Shown: positions 1-6,004 of the stretch, piece by piece
Layout: each line of letters opens with the position of its first letter
Numbering within the stretch: the first letter of the stretch is position 1
NCBI GenBank assembly: GCA_947383875.1
Contig: CANDEX010000012.1
Coordinates: 1-33,195, forward strand
From: an uncultured Azospirillum sp.
GTDB taxonomy: Bacteria; Pseudomonadota; Alphaproteobacteria; RF32; CAG-239
Direction of reading: 5' to 3'
DNA length: 33,195 bases
Notes under the pieces: model-generated
The model's input: the letters and a program-made list of their open reading frames with translations, nothing else
What the model was told of the DNA's origin: nothing
Database searches by the model: none
Made by a program: the position numbers and the translations under genes

Positions 1-1
1 T

Positions 2-307
2 CCGGTTTTGGAATTTGACGGTAAAAAAACGGCTTTGCTAAAACGTGATGATCGCTTGGCTGTTAAGCTGGATAATATTGATGATGAAACAAAAGGCCCG
101 TTGGCAGAAGCAGAATTCGTGATGATTGTCGAACTGCAGGGTAAAATGGTTGAACGCACTTACGGCGTTCCGGTAGAAAATGTCGAAGAAATCATCTTCA
201 AGGGGCGGCAGACTCGTGCTGATGAATTGGTTAAAGCCAAAAGCCGTGAAGATGTTATCAATTCTTTCGGTGCTGTCAAAATTTGGTCTTGCGGCGACAA
301 AAAATAA
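2..307 (+). CDS. C-terminal part of an unknown protein (truncated by window edge)
   Basis: An open frame runs from the first bases of the window to a TAA at 305-307, giving about 101 residues. It is most likely the tail of a gene that begins outside the window: there is no ribosome binding site before the first possible start (TTG at 8), and coding character continues to the edge. The sequence is charged and soluble, with no membrane segment or signal peptide. I do not recognise the family. It lies 17 bases upstream of the EIIA start, so it is probably co-transcribed with the PTS genes. In many alphaproteobacteria the genes before manX are hprK and rapZ, but the visible residues do not match what I know of either, so I assign no function. 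Confidence 0.6.
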   Translation, partial: PVLEFDGKKTALLKRDDRLAVKLDNIDDETKGPLAEAEFVMIVELQGKMVERTYGVPVENVEEIIFKGRQTRADELVKAKSREDVINSFGAVKIWSCGDKK

Positions 308-324
308 AAAAACAGGAAAACAGG

Positions 325-723
325 ATGATAGGTTTAGTTTTAGTTACCCATGGCAATTTAGCATTAGAATTTGTTTCAGCTATGCAACATGTTGTCGGCA
401 AGCAGGAACAAGTTGAAGCCGTTTGCATTGGTCCGGAAGATGATATGGAAATGCGCCGAGAAGAAATTCTCCACAAAGCAGAACAAGTCAACAGTGGCGA
501 AGGGGCTATTGTTTTGACAGATATGTTTGGCGGCACACCCTCTAATCTGGCAATTTCCATTATGGACAGAGCCAAAGTAGAAATCATTGCCGGTATTAAT
601 CTGCCGATGCTTATTAAATTGGCCTCTTTGCGTAGAGAAAAACCTTTGAAAGAAGCGGTTGAAGGTGCTCAGGAAGCCGGAAAAAAATATATTAACATCG
701 CCTCACAACTGTTGGGAATGTAA
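325..723 (+). CDS. manX: PTS mannose-family EIIA component (regulatory EIIA-Man)
   Basis: A 132-residue cytoplasmic phosphocarrier of the EIIA-Man/EIIA-Fru fold. The N-terminus MIGLVLVTHGNLA carries the conserved phosphorylatable histidine (H9). The segment TDMFGGTPSNLA is the other family signature. It accepts phosphate from HPr-P. In alphaproteobacteria this protein usually has no sugar permease partner and acts in a regulatory PTS with HPr, HPr kinase and EI-Ntr; that role is inferred from the family. I chose the ATG at 325 rather than an in-frame start at 283 because an AGGAAAACAGG stretch lies directly before it and the protein then begins exactly at the first beta strand. ptsH follows after 5 bases, so the two are one transcription unit. 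No EIIB, EIIC or EIID gene is visible. Confidence 0.92.
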   Translation: MIGLVLVTHGNLALEFVSAMQHVVGKQEQVEAVCIGPEDDMEMRREEILHKAEQVNSGEGAIVLTDMFGGTPSNLAISIMDRAKVEIIAGINLPMLIKLASLRREKPLKEAVEGAQEAGKKYINIASQLLGM

Positions 724-728
724 TAATT

Positions 729-1007
729 ATGACTGAAAATTCTTATTCCGCCACATTAGAAATTCAAAATCGCAAAGGTTTGCACGCTCGCGCTGCAGCA
801 GCCTTTGTTAAAACCATAGAGGATTTGGATGCTGAAGTCACCGTAGAAAGAATCGGTCAAAAAGTCAGCGGCTGCTCCATTATGGGGTTGATGATGCTGG
901 CTGCTGCCAAAGGCACAACAATTGACATTACCTGCAGCGGTGCTCAGGCCAAGGAAGCCTTGGAGGCTCTGACTCTGTTGATTAACAGCAAATTCGGCGA
1001 AGACTAA
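729..1007 (+). CDS. ptsH: Phosphocarrier protein HPr
   Basis: A 92-residue HPr. The active-site segment KGLHARAAAAFV holds the catalytic histidine H19, phosphorylated by EI. The second signature, GCSIMGLMMLAA, holds S50, which corresponds to the regulatory serine (Ser46 in Gram-positive HPr) phosphorylated by HPr kinase. Both sites are intact, so the protein should take part in phosphotransfer and in HprK-type control, as known for alphaproteobacterial PTS systems. The gene starts 5 bases after the EIIA stop and ends 6 bases before the methyltransferase, so the three are probably co-transcribed. Length and motif spacing are normal for the family. Confidence 0.95.
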   Translation: MTENSYSATLEIQNRKGLHARAAAAFVKTIEDLDAEVTVERIGQKVSGCSIMGLMMLAAAKGTTIDITCSGAQAKEALEALTLLINSKFGED

Positions 1008-1013
1008 AACACC

Positions 1014-1934
1014 ATGAAAAACAAAGCTCCGCGCAATAAAACTCTGGAGCTGTCTCCCGCTCAGACCCAAAGTTATGCGGCACAAGCCATCAAATTAAAA
1101 CGTGCCGCAACACCGGATGAAGTCGAAAACAGCATTATCTGGCAAGATGCTTTGAAAGCCATGGACTTTCTGCCTGATGCTTCTGTAGATTTGATGATTG
1201 CAGATCCGCCGTATAATCTGACCAAAAACTTTGGAAAATCGACATTTAAAGAAATGGACATAGATGCCTATAAGCTTTGGCTGGATGAATGGCTTAGCAA
1301 AACCGTACGCCTATTAAAGCCGGAAGCCAGCATTTATATTTGCGCAGACTGGAAAACATCTATCGCCATTCCTGAAATTGCCGGAAAATATTTTTTGTTG
1401 CAAAACCGAATTTCCTGGGAAAGGGAAAAAGGCAGAGGTGCCGCTAATAACTGGAAAAACTGCCTTGAAGACATCTGGTTCTTTACCAAAAGCAAAAATT
1501 ATACGTTTAATCTGGATGCGGTTAAAGTTCAGCGTCGGGTTATAGCTCCTTATCGGGATAAGTCTGGTCTTCCCAAAGACTGGGTCCAGCATGATGACGA
1601 ACGTTATCGACTGACTGCGCCCTCAAATATCTGGACAGACATCTCTATTCCTTTCTGGTCTATGCCGGAAAACACGCCCCATCCGACACAAAAGCCCGAA
1701 AAATTAATTGCCAAACTCATTTTGGCTTCCAGCAACTGCGGAGACATGGTTTTTGATCCTTTTGCCGGTTCCGGAACAACGGCTGTCACAGCCAAAAAAC
1801 TCGGTCGGCGGTTTATTGGCATTGAAAGAGAAAAAGAATATGTGGCTTTGGCTCTGAAGCGTTTAGAACTGGCTGAAGAGAATCCGGAAATTCAGGGATA
1901 CGAAAACGGTATTTTCCGCGCAAGAAACAGCTGA
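1014..1934 (+). CDS. Beta-class DNA methyltransferase, apparently orphan (YhdJ/CcrM-related)
   Basis: A 306-residue S-adenosylmethionine-dependent amino-methyltransferase of the N6-adenine/N4-cytosine type. The catalytic motif IV is ADPPYN (DPPY at residues 64-67) and comes before the AdoMet-binding motif FDPFAGSGTT (247-256), which is the beta-class order. HPTQKP (223-228) and the C-terminal RRFIGIERE strand are also typical. It resembles E. coli YhdJ in length and layout and lacks the extra C-terminal domain of CcrM (about 350 residues), so GANTC specificity should not be assumed. No restriction endonuclease is encoded nearby, so it looks like an orphan methylase. The start lies 6 bases after ptsH, without a strong Shine-Dalgarno sequence, so translation may be coupled to ptsH. 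Its target site cannot be read from the sequence. Confidence 0.88.
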   Translation: MKNKAPRNKTLELSPAQTQSYAAQAIKLKRAATPDEVENSIIWQDALKAMDFLPDASVDLMIADPPYNLTKNFGKSTFKEMDIDAYKLWLDEWLSKTVRLLKPEASIYICADWKTSIAIPEIAGKYFLLQNRISWEREKGRGAANNWKNCLEDIWFFTKSKNYTFNLDAVKVQRRVIAPYRDKSGLPKDWVQHDDERYRLTAPSNIWTDISIPFWSMPENTPHPTQKPEKLIAKLILASSNCGDMVFDPFAGSGTTAVTAKKLGRRFIGIEREKEYVALALKRLELAEENPEIQGYENGIFRARNS

Positions 1935-1960
1935 TTTGCATTGAATTTCAATTATTTCTT

Positions 1961-1997
1961 CTTACATGAATGTTTGTAAATCATAAATGTAAGGAGG
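1961..1997 (+). promoter_or_regulatory. Possible hairpin masking the ribosome binding site of the first small peptide gene
   Basis: CTTACAT at 1961-1967 is exactly complementary to ATGTAAG at 1987-1993, with a 19-base loop. The right arm runs into the very strong Shine-Dalgarno sequence AAGGAGG (1991-1997), located 6 bases before the ATG at 2004. A 7-bp stem with a long A/T-rich loop is weak alone, so a regulatory role is only a suggestion. Confidence 0.3.
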
Positions 1998-2003
1998 TCT
2001 TAT

Positions 2004-2135
2004 ATGTCAAACAAATCTTCTCGAACACAAACCAAACCCGACACCAATCATTCCGCTCCTCAAGACGGCTGCAAAAGTTCTTCGGAAAAGAAATGCAGCA
2101 AAGAAAATTAATCGATATAGCAAACAGTCTATAAA
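2004..2135 (+). CDS. Small Ser/Lys-rich peptide with two cysteines (small peptide 1)
   Basis: A 43-residue reading frame, MSNKSSRTQTKPD... ending ...LIDIANSL, preceded by a near-perfect Shine-Dalgarno AAGGAGG with a 6-base spacer. That is the best evidence that this very short frame is translated. The peptide is hydrophilic and probably disordered, rich in Ser and Lys, with Cys at residues 23 and 31 (DGCKSSSEKKCSK). There is no signal peptide or membrane segment. It is the first of three consecutive small genes with similar composition and equally strong ribosome binding sites (2004, 2218, 2497). I do not recognise a family and infer no function. It could be a cytosolic metal- or nucleic-acid-binding peptide or a peptide precursor. 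Confidence 0.55.
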
Positions 2136-2144
2136 CCCTGTTTT
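2123..2144 (+). other. Short inverted repeat between small peptide genes 1 and 2
   Basis: AAACAG (2123-2128) pairs with CTGTTT (2139-2144) around a 10-base loop, overlapping the end of small peptide gene 1. A second imperfect stem, GCAG...CTGC, lies just upstream of peptide gene 2 (about 2173-2194). These could shape mRNA stability within the cluster, or be chance. Confidence 0.2.
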
Positions 2145-2217
2145 CCTTTAGGATAAAGATTAATTTGATAATGCAGCAGGGAAAACCCCTCTGCAAAACA
2201 AATTAAGGAGATAAATA

Positions 2218-2436
2218 ATGGATAAGACAAACGAAACTGAAAATATGAAATCTGCCGCTCCTAAGGGCGCAGAAACATATTCTTCAAATTCTCGCGAAAA
2301 ATCCTCTATGTCTGCTTCTCAATCCAATTCTAAACCGTCAGACAATATGGATGACGATGAAGAACTGGAAATTGATGAAGTTACATTTTCCGGCGGTTGT
2401 CCGTGCAGCGGATCTTCTGATTCGAAGTCGTTCTAA
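2218..2436 (+). CDS. Small acidic peptide ending in a Gly-Gly/Cys-Pro-Cys tail (small peptide 2)
   Basis: A 72-residue protein with AAGGAG 7 bases before its ATG. The N-terminal half is Ser/Asn/Lys-rich. The middle is strongly acidic (DDDEELEIDEV, about residues 45-55). The end reads TFSGGCPCSGSSDSKSF. A soluble leader-like region with acidic and hydrophobic residues, then Gly-Gly, then a short Cys/Ser-rich tail, resembles the layout of ribosomally made, post-translationally modified peptide precursors. No modification enzyme or transporter is encoded in this window, so that reading is speculative. A metal-binding CxC peptide is an alternative. It is flanked by two other small Ser-rich genes and followed 60 bases later by the third. 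No signal peptide and no recognised family. Confidence 0.65.
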   Translation: MDKTNETENMKSAAPKGAETYSSNSREKSSMSASQSNSKPSDNMDDDEELEIDEVTFSGGCPCSGSSDSKSF

Positions 2437-2496
2437 TCCGTCTCTTAATTATTAACATAAACAATCAACTTAATTAACATTTTAAGGAGAAATACC

Positions 2497-2601
2497 ATGG
2501 CTTGTGGAAATAGCAAAAATGCAAAATCAGCTTCTGGAAATACTAATTCATCCAGCTCTCGTTCTTCTAAATCTTCTGCTAAGAAAGAAAGCAGCAAATA
2601 A
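2497..2601 (+). CDS. Small Ser/Lys/Asn-rich peptide (small peptide 3)
   Basis: A 34-residue frame beginning MACGNSKNAKSASGN and ending KKESSK. AAGGAG lies 7 bases before the ATG. About 40 percent of residues are serine. There is one cysteine, at position 3. It is basic, disordered and lacks a signal peptide. A perfect Rho-independent terminator starts 25 bases after the stop, so this is the last gene of the small-peptide group. The composition echoes peptides 1 and 2, suggesting related roles, but the family is unknown. Confidence 0.55.
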   Translation: MACGNSKNAKSASGNTNSSSSRSSKSSAKKESSK

Positions 2602-2626
2602 TTCTTTCTAAATCCTCATAGCACCG

Positions 2627-2659
2627 AATCTCCCTTACTTGGCGTAAGGGAGATTTTTT
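2627..2659 (+). terminator. Rho-independent terminator after the small peptide cluster
   Basis: A perfect 12-bp stem, AATCTCCCTTAC (2627-2638) with GTAAGGGAGATT (2644-2655), has a 5-base loop and runs directly into a T-tract (2654-2659). It separates the peptide cluster from lolA. Confidence 0.93.
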
Positions 2660-2723
2660 ATTAGACTATTTGAAATTATGGATTATATTATCAGAGTTCA
2701 TTGGCATGCGTAAGGATATTAAG

Positions 2724-3347
2724 ATGAAAAAATCAATTTTAACTGCCGTTCTGACTTTGGCTTTTCTGGCTGCTACCCCGCTTAACGCTCAGCAAAAAGA
2801 AAATCTGAAACAAATTGAAGACTATCTGAACAATATTAAAACCATGCAGGCCGCCTTTGTGCAAACGGCAAGCAACGGAAACACAGCGGAAGGAATGCTT
2901 TATATTGCCAAACCTAATAAGCTGCGCATGGAATATAATCCGCCGGCAGATGTCCAAATTATCGGCGACGGAGATTATATCGTTTACTACGATAAGGAAC
3001 TCGATCAAGTTACCAATATTGATTATGATGACATTCCCGCCAGCTTGATATTGGCTAACGACGTTAAACTGGATGGCAAGAAATTCAAAGTTTCCGATTA
3101 TTATCATGATGCCGGCATTACCTCCGTTACCATTCAATATAAAGACAAAGGCGATATTGGTCCTATCAAGCTGATTTTTAATAATAATCCTTTTGAATTA
3201 AAACAATGGAGCATTGTTGACCCTCAGAGTGTGGAAGTAACCGTTTCTCTTTATAATGCGCAAAAAGACATTCCTTTGGATCAGTCGCTGTTTAAATTTA
3301 AAAAAGCAAAATCCGGACCTAAAGGTTATCATAAAGGACGGCGTTGA
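2724..3347 (+). CDS. lolA: Outer-membrane lipoprotein carrier protein LolA family
   Basis: A 207-residue periplasmic protein with a cleavable signal peptide (MKKSILTAV... ending around TPLNA, residues 1-22). The mature part has the LolA pattern: an N-terminal helix with IEDYLNNIKTMQAAFVQT, a beta strand GMLYIAKPNKLRMEY, then DGDYIVYYDKELDQVT and a C-terminal strand LKQWSIVDPQ. LolA chaperones lipoproteins from the LolCDE transporter to the outer membrane. An upstream in-frame ATG at 2670 would add 18 residues; I prefer 2724 because TAAGGAT precedes it and the protein then begins with the signal peptide. xthA starts 3 bases after the stop, a lolA-xthA order common in alphaproteobacteria. It could instead be a LolA-like paralogue. 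Confidence 0.85.
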   Translation: MKKSILTAVLTLAFLAATPLNAQQKENLKQIEDYLNNIKTMQAAFVQTASNGNTAEGMLYIAKPNKLRMEYNPPADVQIIGDGDYIVYYDKELDQVTNIDYDDIPASLILANDVKLDGKKFKVSDYYHDAGITSVTIQYKDKGDIGPIKLIFNNNPFELKQWSIVDPQSVEVTVSLYNAQKDIPLDQSLFKFKKAKSGPKGYHKGRR

Positions 3348-3350
3348 TAA

Positions 3351-4163
3351 ATGAATAACGAGACTTTTAAGCTGGCAAGCTGGAATGTCAATTCTATTCG
3401 TATTCGTTTGGATTTGTTAAGAAAACTGATTGAATGCGAAATGCCTGATGTTATCTGCATTCAAGAAGTAAAAGCCAAAGAAGAGGATTTCCCTTTTGAA
3501 GAAATTGAGGCTATGGGATATCCGCATATTGCTCTGTATGGAATGCCCGGTTATAACGGCGTGGCGATTTTATCTAAAACACCTTTAGGCGCGGTTGACA
3601 GGCATGACTGGGTCGGTAAAAGCGATGCAAGGCATATTTCTGCACAGATTTTTGACAATCTGGAAATCAACAACATATATATTCCGGCCGGCGGAGATAT
3701 TCCGGATCCGATAGTTAATCTTTCTTTTGCACATAAACTCACTTTTATGGATGATATTGCCGAATATTGGGAACAGCATAAGAGGGATTACAGTCAGCGA
3801 AAGTTGATTGTTTGCGGCGATTTTAATGTTGCACCTTTGGAAAATGATGTTTGGAATCATAAACAAATGCTGAAAATCGTCTCTCATACACCGGTTGAAG
3901 TCGAGCGGCTGACACGGTTGCAACAATCTTTAGATTTTGTGGACGTTTTACGCTTTTTATATCCGGAGCCGCAAAAGCTTTATTCCTGGTGGAGCTACCG
4001 CAATCCGAATTGGCAGACAAACGACAAGGGACGCCGGCTTGATCACATCTGGGTTTCACCCAATATTGCAGACAGAATTGTCAATGCCAAAATATGTAAG
4101 TTCATGCGCGCGGAAGAACGTCCCTCCGATCATGTACCGGTGATTGTTGAAATAAAAAAATAA
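3351..4163 (+). CDS. xthA: Exodeoxyribonuclease III (AP endonuclease)
   Basis: A 270-residue enzyme of the exonuclease III / endonuclease-exonuclease-phosphatase family, which cuts DNA 5' of abasic sites and degrades duplex DNA 3' to 5' during base-excision repair. Visible catalytic residues are the N-terminal SWNVNSIR, E39 in CIQEVKAKEEDFP (metal ligand), the GDFNVAP segment with D157 and N159, RRLDHIW near the C-terminus and the final SDHVPV with H261. All are conserved, so it should be active. Length is normal. It follows lolA by 3 bases and is probably co-translated with it. No terminator is evident after it; the porin has its own candidate promoter. Confidence 0.95.
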   Translation: MNNETFKLASWNVNSIRIRLDLLRKLIECEMPDVICIQEVKAKEEDFPFEEIEAMGYPHIALYGMPGYNGVAILSKTPLGAVDRHDWVGKSDARHISAQIFDNLEINNIYIPAGGDIPDPIVNLSFAHKLTFMDDIAEYWEQHKRDYSQRKLIVCGDFNVAPLENDVWNHKQMLKIVSHTPVEVERLTRLQQSLDFVDVLRFLYPEPQKLYSWWSYRNPNWQTNDKGRRLDHIWVSPNIADRIVNAKICKFMRAEERPSDHVPVIVEIKK

Positions 4164-4182
4164 ATTGATATTTTAATAGGCA

Positions 4183-4211
4183 TTGACGAGAATCCAAACC
4201 GACTTTACACT
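4183..4211 (+). promoter_or_regulatory. Candidate sigma-70 promoter for the porin gene
   Basis: TTGACG (4183-4188) and TACACT (4206-4211) are 17 bases apart, about 30 bases before the ATG at 4242. The -35 box matches consensus at 5 of 6 positions and the -10 box at 4 of 6. It lies in the 78-base gap after xthA. Confidence 0.5.
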
Positions 4212-4241
4212 CAATGCAGAATTAATCTTGAGGTCAACTTT

Positions 4242-5369
4242 ATGAAAATTAAACTTTTAGCTCTGTCTGTTCTAGCTTTATTATGGCCGGCATATACACA
4301 GGCTGCAGATGCCGAATTTGTTTACAGCGGACGAATTGATTCCCTTTACGGTTATAATATGCCCTCTGGCAGATATAAGCATAATGACCACCGCGACCAT
4401 TGGGTTAATATTTTCTCTCTTAACCTTGGGATAGAAAAAGAATTTGCCGATGATTACCAGTTGGGGTTATATGCCGATTTTAACGCCGGCATCAACAAAC
4501 GGCAGGATAATTTTAATAACGGCGACTGGGGACAGGAAGTCTACGGGATTATGGACAGCCCGTATGGCCGGATTATGCTGGGTGAAGCTTATAACGTTGC
4601 ATACCAATTTCAGGTCGGAGCTCCGAGAGTCGGTGCCGTCGGACTGAATGATTCTGATATTGTCAACTTTATGGCTAACCCCAACTGGATAAAAACCAAA
4701 CATAAAACAGCATATCGGACTCTTAACTCAACATCTATGAACACTGATGGCGTTGCTCCGAAAATCAGCTACATCACCCCTGAAATTTACCGCACCAGTT
4801 TCGGTGTCAGCTTTACTCCAGACACTTATGACCGTCGGGGCTTGGTAAACAAATTCGCAAAATATGCCGACGATTCCGCTTATGTCTTTTCTCTCTACAG
4901 TGAACAGGATTTAGGGTTTGCTGATATGTCAGCCGCTTTGGGGTATGGTATTTTTAATCAAGATGATAAAGAATTTACTGCCGGTCTCAGCTTTTATAAA
5001 GGTGGCTGGACGTTGGGTGCCAGTTACCGCAAAACGTATGTTGACGGCAATGATTATGCTGTTACTCGACAGAGTTTAAACCCCAGACTTCCCGATTTAT
5101 TTGACAACTATCGTGAAGGCCAAGCTTGGGATATTGGTCTGAAATACGAGATTGGTCCTTTTCAAACGGCTTTATCTTACTTGCACAGCGAAGCTAAAAA
5201 CAGCCGAAATCAGGATGACATCATTCTTCTTTCCAACCAATATCAGTTGAACAAACATATTGACTTGTATCTTATCGGTGCTCAAGTTAATTTTCGCGGA
5301 GCTGACAGAACCGTTGTCGACAATAACAAGGGATATACCGTGGTTGCCGGTGTCGGTCTCCATTTTTAA
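4242..5369 (+). CDS. Outer-membrane porin (Gram-negative porin family)
   Basis: A 375-residue beta-barrel protein. Residues 1-21 form a clear signal peptide ending TQAADA. The mature protein begins with a strand, EFVYSGRIDSLYGY, and has repeated alternating hydrophobic/aromatic strands. A segment near residue 100, YGIMDSPYGRIMLGEAYN, resembles the strand before loop 3 in general porins. It ends VVAGVGLHF with the terminal phenylalanine used for barrel assembly by BAM. The role is diffusion of small solutes across the outer membrane; specificity cannot be told. GAGGTC lies before the ATG. The stop is followed within 12 bases by a response regulator gene, so the two may be co-transcribed, which is unusual for a porin. 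Confidence 0.85.
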   Translation: MKIKLLALSVLALLWPAYTQAADAEFVYSGRIDSLYGYNMPSGRYKHNDHRDHWVNIFSLNLGIEKEFADDYQLGLYADFNAGINKRQDNFNNGDWGQEVYGIMDSPYGRIMLGEAYNVAYQFQVGAPRVGAVGLNDSDIVNFMANPNWIKTKHKTAYRTLNSTSMNTDGVAPKISYITPEIYRTSFGVSFTPDTYDRRGLVNKFAKYADDSAYVFSLYSEQDLGFADMSAALGYGIFNQDDKEFTAGLSFYKGGWTLGASYRKTYVDGNDYAVTRQSLNPRLPDLFDNYREGQAWDIGLKYEIGPFQTALSYLHSEAKNSRNQDDIILLSNQYQLNKHIDLYLIGAQVNFRGADRTVVDNNKGYTVVAGVGLHF

Positions 5370-5380
5370 GGAATATGACT

Positions 5381-6004
5381 ATGCCTGATGTTTTGCTTCT
5401 TTCGGATAATGACAGTTTTGCTGAAGATTTAGCCGGACAAATCAGTTTATACACGCCCGAGTTTTCTGTCAGCAGGGAAGCTGATGACCGCCGGAATTTT
5501 GATGTTTATATTCTGGATGAAAAAAGCTCCTTAGCAGACAATTTGCACCAAGAACATCACAAAGCTCCAATATTGTTGCTGGAAAAAAACGACAGTTCGA
5601 CGGATTTCGATCCGGAAATGGTCATATATAAGCCATTCAGCTTAAATGTTTTTTTGAATATGCTTCGCTCCTGTATCAATAAATTTGAAAACAGCAGTGA
5701 CGGCTATCTGCTGTTTAACTGCTATGAACTTCATCCGGCGACCAAAGAAATTATCAACGTAAGAAACAACAACGTTGTAAAACTAACAGAAAAAGAAGTG
5801 GCTGTCGTTAAATATTTATATAAGTCAAAAGACAAAACCGTCTCCAAAAATGACTTGCTGCGCGATGTCTGGGACTATAATGCAGATGTTACAACCCACA
5901 CGATTGAAACTCATATCTACCGCCTACGGCAAAAGGTTGAGCAGGATGACAGCAGTACTCAACTGATTATTACGGAAGATGGCGGCTATAAACTTAAATT
6001 TTAA
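5381..6004 (+). CDS. OmpR-type response regulator with a short, partly degenerate receiver
   Basis: A 207-residue two-domain regulator. The N-terminal receiver (about 1-100) has acidic residues SDND (9-11), a phospho-acceptor candidate D46 (VYILDEKSS) and the conserved lysine K84 in YKPFS. The usual Thr/Ser after the fourth strand is replaced (ILLLEK). The C-terminal winged helix (about 108-207) is well conserved: LTEKEVAVVKYLY, DLLRDVWDY, THTIETHIYRLRQK, ITEDGGYKL. Two ATGs compete, at 5375 and 5381; the latter puts AAGGA 8 bases upstream, whereas 5375 leaves only 2 bases. No sensor kinase is adjacent. It sits directly after the porin, which it might regulate. Its 3' end overlaps the convergent protease gene by 4 bases. 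Confidence 0.85.
   Translation: MPDVLLLSDNDSFAEDLAGQISLYTPEFSVSREADDRRNFDVYILDEKSSLADNLHQEHHKAPILLLEKNDSSTDFDPEMVIYKPFSLNVFLNMLRSCINKFENSSDGYLLFNCYELHPATKEIINVRNNNVVKLTEKEVAVVKYLYKSKDKTVSKNDLLRDVWDYNADVTTHTIETHIYRLRQKVEQDDSSTQLIITEDGGYKLKF

Noticed and set aside
2670..2723. Longer N-terminus for the LolA-like protein
   Set aside because: The extra 18 residues would sit before a normal signal peptide and lack a ribosome binding site; the ATG at 2724 is better.
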